Assembly (NCBI RefSeq): GCF_000321225.1
Contig: NW_004450286.1
Span: 1,082,508 to 1,146,507 of the forward strand
Direction of reading: 5' to 3'
DNA: 64,000 nucleotides
Origin: Odobenus rosmarus divergens
Taxonomy: Eukaryota > Chordata > Mammalia > Carnivora > Odobenidae
The position numbers and the translations under genes were made by a program. Positions 59,045-64,000 of the stretch are shown in pieces. Below the pieces are notes generated by a model, which was not told the origin of the DNA, did no database searches, and saw only the letters and a list, made by a program, of their open reading frames with translations. Numbering within the stretch: the first letter of the stretch is position 1; each line of letters opens with the position of its first letter.

Positions 59045-59300
59045 TAACGTGGTCGACCCTGAAGTCGGGCTGCCCAGATTCGAAGCCTGGCTCTGCCACC
59101 TGTTGCCTGGGTGACCTTGGGCAAGTGACTTTACCTCTCTGATCAAGTTAAGTCTGATCGGAGTTAGGTTTCAATTTGCTCATCTCTAAAAGGTACTTGC
59201 TTTCTAGAGTTGTAAGGATGAAAATTGTGTTATGTTTAGAAGGGCGGCCAGCATATACTCAGTGCTGTAAAAGTATTAGCTGTGATTATTGTTAATTAGC
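59045..59300 (+). mobile_element. MIR element
   Basis: ttcgaagcctggctctgcca, then gggtgaccttgggcaagtga, a tttgctcatctctaaaagg segment and gtattagctgtgattattgt. One of the best-preserved MIRs in the window. Confidence 0.75.
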
Positions 59301-59582
59301 ATTTTTCTTTAAATGAAATTAGCTTAAATAAAATTTAAAAGGACTTTATATCATGACTATAAATGGAAAATCAATAGCTGGTAACCATAAAAATAAATAT
59401 GAAAACAAAACATGGTTAGGAAATCTTGGGTATATAGGTTGGGCTTAAATCTGCTCCCCCATTGGGAAGGGGGTAAAGCAAAGATGGGAGGTGATGGCCA
59501 GCTCCGGACTGAGAGTTTGAAATAGGCATTTTTCGCCCTGTGGCTCACTGCCATTTGCATAGTGATTACCATCCAATTCCTG

Positions 59583-59940
59583 CTTCTCAAAGTGGTGTCA
59601 GCATCAGCATCACCAGGAAGTTCATTAGAAATGCAGATTCCTAGGTCCCATCCTGGAGCTGCTGAATCAGAACCTGCATTCTAACAAGGTCTCCAGGTGA
59701 CTCATGGGTACATTCTGGTTTTTTGTTTTTGTTTTTTAAGATTTTATTTATTTGACAGAGAGAGACAGCGAGAGAGGGAACACAAGCAGGGGGAGTGGGA
59801 GAGGGAGAAGCAGGCTTCCCGCGGAGCAGGGAGCCGATGCGGGGCTTGATCCCAGGACCCTGGGATCACGACCTGAGCCAAAGGCAGATGCCTAACGACT
59901 GAGCCACCCAGGCGCCCCGGTACATTCTGTTTTGAGAAAT
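59583..59940 (+). mobile_element. MER5-like hAT-Charlie element interrupted by a SINE
   Basis: Left end tctcaaagtggtgtcagcat, interior ctgctgaatcagaacctgca, right end resuming after the SINE as attctgttttgagaaatctg. Confidence 0.7.
59718..59918 (-). mobile_element. Can-SINE with 11-bp TSD
   Basis: ttttaagattttatttattt, arctoid body and reversed head. The duplication ggtacattctg is at 59707-59717 and 59919-59929, within the MER5-like element. Confidence 0.94.
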
Positions 59941-60099
59941 CTGGTCTGTAGTCACCAGTGTGTGTGTCCCACTCGAGGTGCTTAAGGTTCAAGAGTGACC
60001 TGCCCAAGGTCACTTGAGTTAAGAACAGCAGCATATCAGAATCCAGGTCTCCAGACCCTACTCTGCAGGGCAGCATCCTCAGCGGAAGTCAAGCTCCAC

Positions 60100-60240
60100 C
60101 CCATCTCCACTTACTGTGTGACCTCGGACAAATTCTTAATCTCTCTGAGCCTTTGTTTCCTTATCTGCCAGAGGAGACTCGTAATAATGCCCTCCCCCGG
60201 GGGTGGTTCTCAGGGTTATCTAGAGATGCTCCGTCAGCGT
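60100..60240 (+). mobile_element. MIR fragment
   Basis: tactgtgtgacctcggacaa, then atctctctgagcctttgttt and a ccttatctgccagaggagac segment. Confidence 0.6.
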
Positions 60241-60824
60241 TGGCGGCTGTTGTCTTCGTAGAAGACTTCAGGGCCCGTCCTGTCGTGTGGCCTCTGCCTG
60301 GGCCGGCGCTGGTTGCTCCAGAGGTGTTGGCGGCCTCACTGCCTTCGTCATTACGCTGCTGTGTCCGCTCCGTTCCCCTTTGTCCCAACGTGTTAGCGAT
60401 GAGTCATCTGTTAAGTTAAAATAATTGAATATCTCAAATGTTGACTGTGTGTCATTTGGTGGTATTCTGCGTGGGATTTATTTACTTTTGATTCTAATCA
60501 AATAGGTGTTTGTGGGTTGGCTGGCTTGCCAGGAAGACACTGGCACTGCTTCGGCAAGTCCCAGATCCCACGGTAGTCTCCGTGCCATGAGGCTGTGAAG
60601 GGGGTGACTGCTGGGGGTCCTCTCCCTCCCTCAGCCAGCCCGGGAGCTGGAGCTCGGCCTTGTAAATGAATTCTCACCTGGAAACAATGTCTTTGCATTC
60701 CCACAGCTGCATCTCCTAGCCCCCGAGTGACCCCATCTGTCACCCTCCGTGCCGAGCTCCTCAAGGACATTTTATTTTAAGCTCAGAACAACCCTATTCG
60801 TTGGATCATCTTGGTCTCGTTTTG

Positions 60825-61318
60825 TTTTTTTTTTTTAATTGGGGAATAATTCCTATCCGTAAAATTCTCCATGTTAAAGTGCAACATCCCGTGGTTTTTA
60901 CCATATCCGCGGGGCTGTGTAGCCCTCACCACAATCCATTTAAGAACATTTTCATCACCCCCAAAAGAAACCCTGTCCCGTTAAGCGGTCGTTCCCTATT
61001 TTTCCCATCTCCCCCAGCCCCTGGCAGTCTCCTTTCTGTCTCTGTGGATTTGCGTATTGTAGACGTATTCAGTCAGGGGAATTATATAGTATGTGGCCTT
61101 TTGTGACTGGCTTCTCTCACTCGGCACACTTCCTGAGGTTCCTCCATGTTGTATCAGCACTTCATGCCTTGCCGTGGCCCCGTGGTGTTCCATTGTATGG
61201 AGATAGCGCATTTTGTTTGTTCCTCCACTGACAGACATTTGAGCGATTTCTATTTTCTGGCTTTTGTGAATAGTGCTGCTATGGATGTGTACCTACAGGT
61301 GTTGGCATGAATTCTTGT
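60825..61318 (-). mobile_element. Old LINE-1 3' fragment, antisense
   Basis: Parallels the left part of the 1775 and 17000 blocks (gtggtttttaccatatccgc, ttaagaacattttcatcacc, atagtgctgctatggatgtg). More GC- and CpG-rich than the other copies. Confidence 0.65.
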
Positions 61319-62734
61319 TCCCATTTTATTGAAGGGGAAACTGAGGCTGGGGTTAAGTAACTTGCCTCAGACCTCATCACAGAAAAGCCCTGGCACAAGG
61401 AAAGCCTCGGTCTGGATCCTGAGGAAGAGTGAGCTCTCAGGCCCCGTCGCCGCCACCACCACCTCTTCCTTTTTAGGTCTCTGGCTCTCGTGTGGCTTTC
61501 GTGTGTTCTGCCCGTTGGGTGTGATGGCCACCGGCCGGGGGGCCAGAGAAGTTCAGTTTTGTTCTCTGAGGCAGACACCGGGCAGTCACGTCGTTTCCCA
61601 GAGAGGCTGGGACTCCTGCAGTAGTCAGTGAGGAAGCACCTCTGAGATCCGGATTCCCGTCTGTGCGGTATCTGTCACAGGCTGTCAGCCGGGCTCTGCC
61701 GTAGCCCCTCTGAGCTCGGCCCTGACGGGATTTTAGCCCCAGCCCCCTCATCCCCATCAAGACGATCTCCACTGACCCAGCATTCTTAGCACTTGAGGGA
61801 AATGTTCCCGTGGGTAGCTGGATGCTAAGGATGTCACTCTCTTTAAATTGAGAACATTAGTAAGAAGTAATGAGTGCTTGTTACAAAAATATCACACAAT
61901 ACAGAGATCTATAAAGCAGGAAGTGAAAGAAACAACTCTCCCAAACCCACAGCCACATTGAAATTAAATGGTCTCCCCACATTCCCAGAAGACGCCATGC
62001 CCATCTCCCCCTTCTCCTGAAGTGCCTTTCTACCCTTCTCTACTTACCGGCCAGGGCCCAGTATAAATGCTACTGTGGAGGAACTTTCTGGACTTCTGCG
62101 GTCTGCAGTGAGCTCCTCCTCCTGTGACTGTTTCTCTCCAGGTGGCCTTCCCACAGGGAAGGACTAGGAAAGGCTGCTCTCGAGAGTGGAAGTTAAACGC
62201 CAGCAAAATCCCTGAAAAGACCTGGAAGTAGTTATCTGTGAGGAGGAGGACTTGTGAAGAGAGAGTAGTGCCAGGCTTTTCCATTTTGTCTTAAGCCTGC
62301 TAGAGCTAGTTAGCTCAGTAAACACTGTGCAGAAGTAACTCTGTTAAAACCCTGGTGAATTGTGCGAGGTGGGGCGTCAGGGCCAGTCCTCGATGCCTGG
62401 TGCATTTTGCTTGCTCTTGGCGTCCCGCACCTCCCAGCTTTGGAAACCAGGTGGCATTTCAGAGATTGGCAGCCGAGTCCCAGAGGCCCAGCTGTCTACG
62501 GGCTTGCGTCTCCTTCCAGGGTGCCCGGCCCCACCCGTAGCTCCTGAGCACACCTGGAGGTCCTGGGAGTTTGGATCTTCTGGAAGGGGTGCAGGTGCCA
62601 GTCTAAGTTTTCATTTTCACACTCCAGAAAAATCTCTTTTCTCTCCATCAGCCTCCTGAATGGGCGCCCCATGCTGCACACAGTCCCAGGTCTTGTTCTG
62701 TTAAACTGAGCTCTGTCGGGGGAGGGGAGCTGGG

Positions 62735-62870
62735 TCCGAGTCACAACTCTTTTTATGCACCGTGCCTCAGTTTCCATGATGATAAAATGGGGACGAACAT
62801 AATAATACCTATCTCAGGGGTTGTTAAATTAGACAAAGTGTGTCAGGTGCTTAGAAAAGTCTCAGGCACA
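62735..62870 (+). mobile_element. MIR fragment
   Basis: ccgtgcctcagtttccatga, aaaatggggacgaacataat, and a ctatctcaggggttgttaaa segment. Confidence 0.65.
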
Positions 62871-63654
62871 GGTACATAGGTACATATGGTACAAAGGAAG
62901 TACCAGATAAGGGTAAGCTGTTATATTACTTTTTGTTTCTAGGACTGTTTACTGACCATGGTAAGAAGAGTGAGCAAAGCATAGTGTAGACCAATGTCAT
63001 GGAAAGACTATGGGCTTCAGAGTTGGGTTACTCTGGGTTCTAATCCCAGCTCTATATTCATGGGCATGGGTCGCCAACTTCAGCAAGCCTCTGATCTCCC
63101 CGCAACAGTACACATTCTAGCATGTTCTGAGGCACACAGCCCACAAACATTTGACTGCAGCTTGCAGCCTCCTCTCTTTGACGGGAGCATTGACCAAAGA
63201 GCCTTTGTTTAGTAAAATCATGGAGTCACAGAATGTCCAGCCTGGTTAGGACGCCCCAGATCCCATGGTTCCAACCCACATTTTACAGAAGAGGAGACAC
63301 GGCCCTTGGGGAATGTGTTTCCCTGAGACCCCGTGGCTGATAGCAGAGGGGCCAGGATGAGAATGGGGGCCTCCTGAGCCTCGCCCACCGTGGCGTAAAC
63401 ACTGAGGGTCACCTGTGCCTCTTTCAGAGCCAGAACCACGAACCAGCCAGAGAGAAGATTGGAAGACAGTGGCTCTATTTTGAAATAGCCTGGCCTAAAG
63501 GGGAAACAGGAATTGCGCAGGGCAGAACTAAGTCCCCTGCACAGGCCTGGACCAGCCAGCCCTCAGTAAATGCGAGTCAGCATCATTACTGTCACCATTA
63601 TTATCTTTAGGGCCAAGTAGCCACAGCTGGTGGGAGGCCCAGTCCCTCTGTACC

Positions 63655-63831
63655 AGTGACTCCTGAACACGGGTGCCCATCAGAGGTGCTTGTTAAAACA
63701 CAGATGGCTAGGACCTGCTCCCCGAGCTTCTGATTCTACAGGTCCGGGCTGGGGCCTGAGAATGTGCATTTCTAACAAGTCCTGGGCTGATGCTGATACG
63801 GTAGGTCCGGGGTTGCCACTCTGAGAACCAC
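63655..63831 (-). mobile_element. MER5-like hAT-Charlie element
   Basis: gcttgttaaaacacagatgg, cttctgattctacaggtccg, then tctgagaaccactgtg at the right terminus. Confidence 0.7.
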
Positions 63832-63835
63832 TGTG

Positions 63836-63985
63836 TTGGCCTGGCCCTTGCTCCTGAGCATGGTCCTGGGACCTGCCTGGTAGAAATGCAGAATCTCAGG
63901 CCCCATCCCAGACCTGCGGCATCAGAAGCCTCGCCTTAGCAGGATCCCCAGTCGTCTGTGTGAGTATTGTGGTTCGAGAAGCAGA
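63836..63985. mobile_element. MER20-like hAT-Charlie element
   Basis: Follows the previous element directly: ggtagaaatgcagaatctca, gccccatcccagacctgcgg, and a gtggttcgagaagcagacg end. Orientation not assigned. Confidence 0.5.
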
Positions 63986-64000
63986 CGTCCCCACCATGGC

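Larger units (their letters stand above)
39155..64000 (+). other. LRRC20: LRRC20 intron 2 (partial)
   Basis: Runs from the exon 2 donor to the window edge. The next exon, which should continue into the leucine-rich repeats, was not found by eye, so the intron appears at least 24.8 kb long. Assignable contents are listed separately. Stretches 39160-40080, 40810-42880, 43035-44700, 45950-47000, 55080-56740, 57120-59040, 60250-60820 and 61320-63650 show no gene. They hold scattered L2/MIR-like remnants, and 41350-41690 is an AT-rich patch of old-repeat texture. Confidence 0.75.

Overview
This window is nuclear DNA from a carnivoran mammal, most likely a non-canid arctoid (bear, pinniped or mustelid group). 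The main evidence is about 30 tRNA-derived Can-SINE copies with the arctoid-style body; the dog-type SINE head is not seen. Old L1, L2, MIR, MaLR-type LTR and hAT-Charlie-like remnants fill much of the rest. Only two short protein-coding exons could be recognised, so the window is almost entirely intron and intergenic DNA.

Layout. (1) 1-14163 is intron 1 of EIF4EBP2, which runs on the minus strand. It holds an old antisense L1 block with nested younger insertions, an L1 ORF2 relic and several SINEs. (2) 14164-14308 is the coding part of EIF4EBP2 exon 1, inside a CpG island (about 13850-14820) whose GC boxes lie upstream. (3) About 14.8-32.9 kb is the intergenic spacer between two divergent genes. 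It contains a 335-base assembly gap (23194-23528), MaLR-like LTRs, L2 pieces, a fold-back SINE pair and a SINE-in-SINE nest. (4) About 32.87-34.24 kb is a second CpG island, the likely LRRC20 promoter, with a candidate non-coding first exon ending at 33210. (5) 39010-39154 is LRRC20 exon 2 on the plus strand, carrying the start codon and the first 27 codons. (6) 39155-64000 is LRRC20 intron 2. It contains a decayed antisense endogenous retrovirus with two LTRs (47001-55073), a strong CTCF-like motif, many SINEs and MIR, L2, L1 and MER5/MER20-like remnants.

The head-to-head EIF4EBP2/LRRC20 order is, as I recall, the same as human chromosome 10q22, which supports both gene calls. EIF4EBP2 encodes a translational repressor controlled by mTORC1. 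LRRC20 encodes a small leucine-rich-repeat protein of poorly known function. They are neighbours and no functional link is implied. I found no convincing new biological system. The most notable items are the paired-LTR provirus, the SINE fold-back, the tandem SINEs at one target site, a residue-23 substitution in 4E-BP2 and the weak LRRC20 start context.
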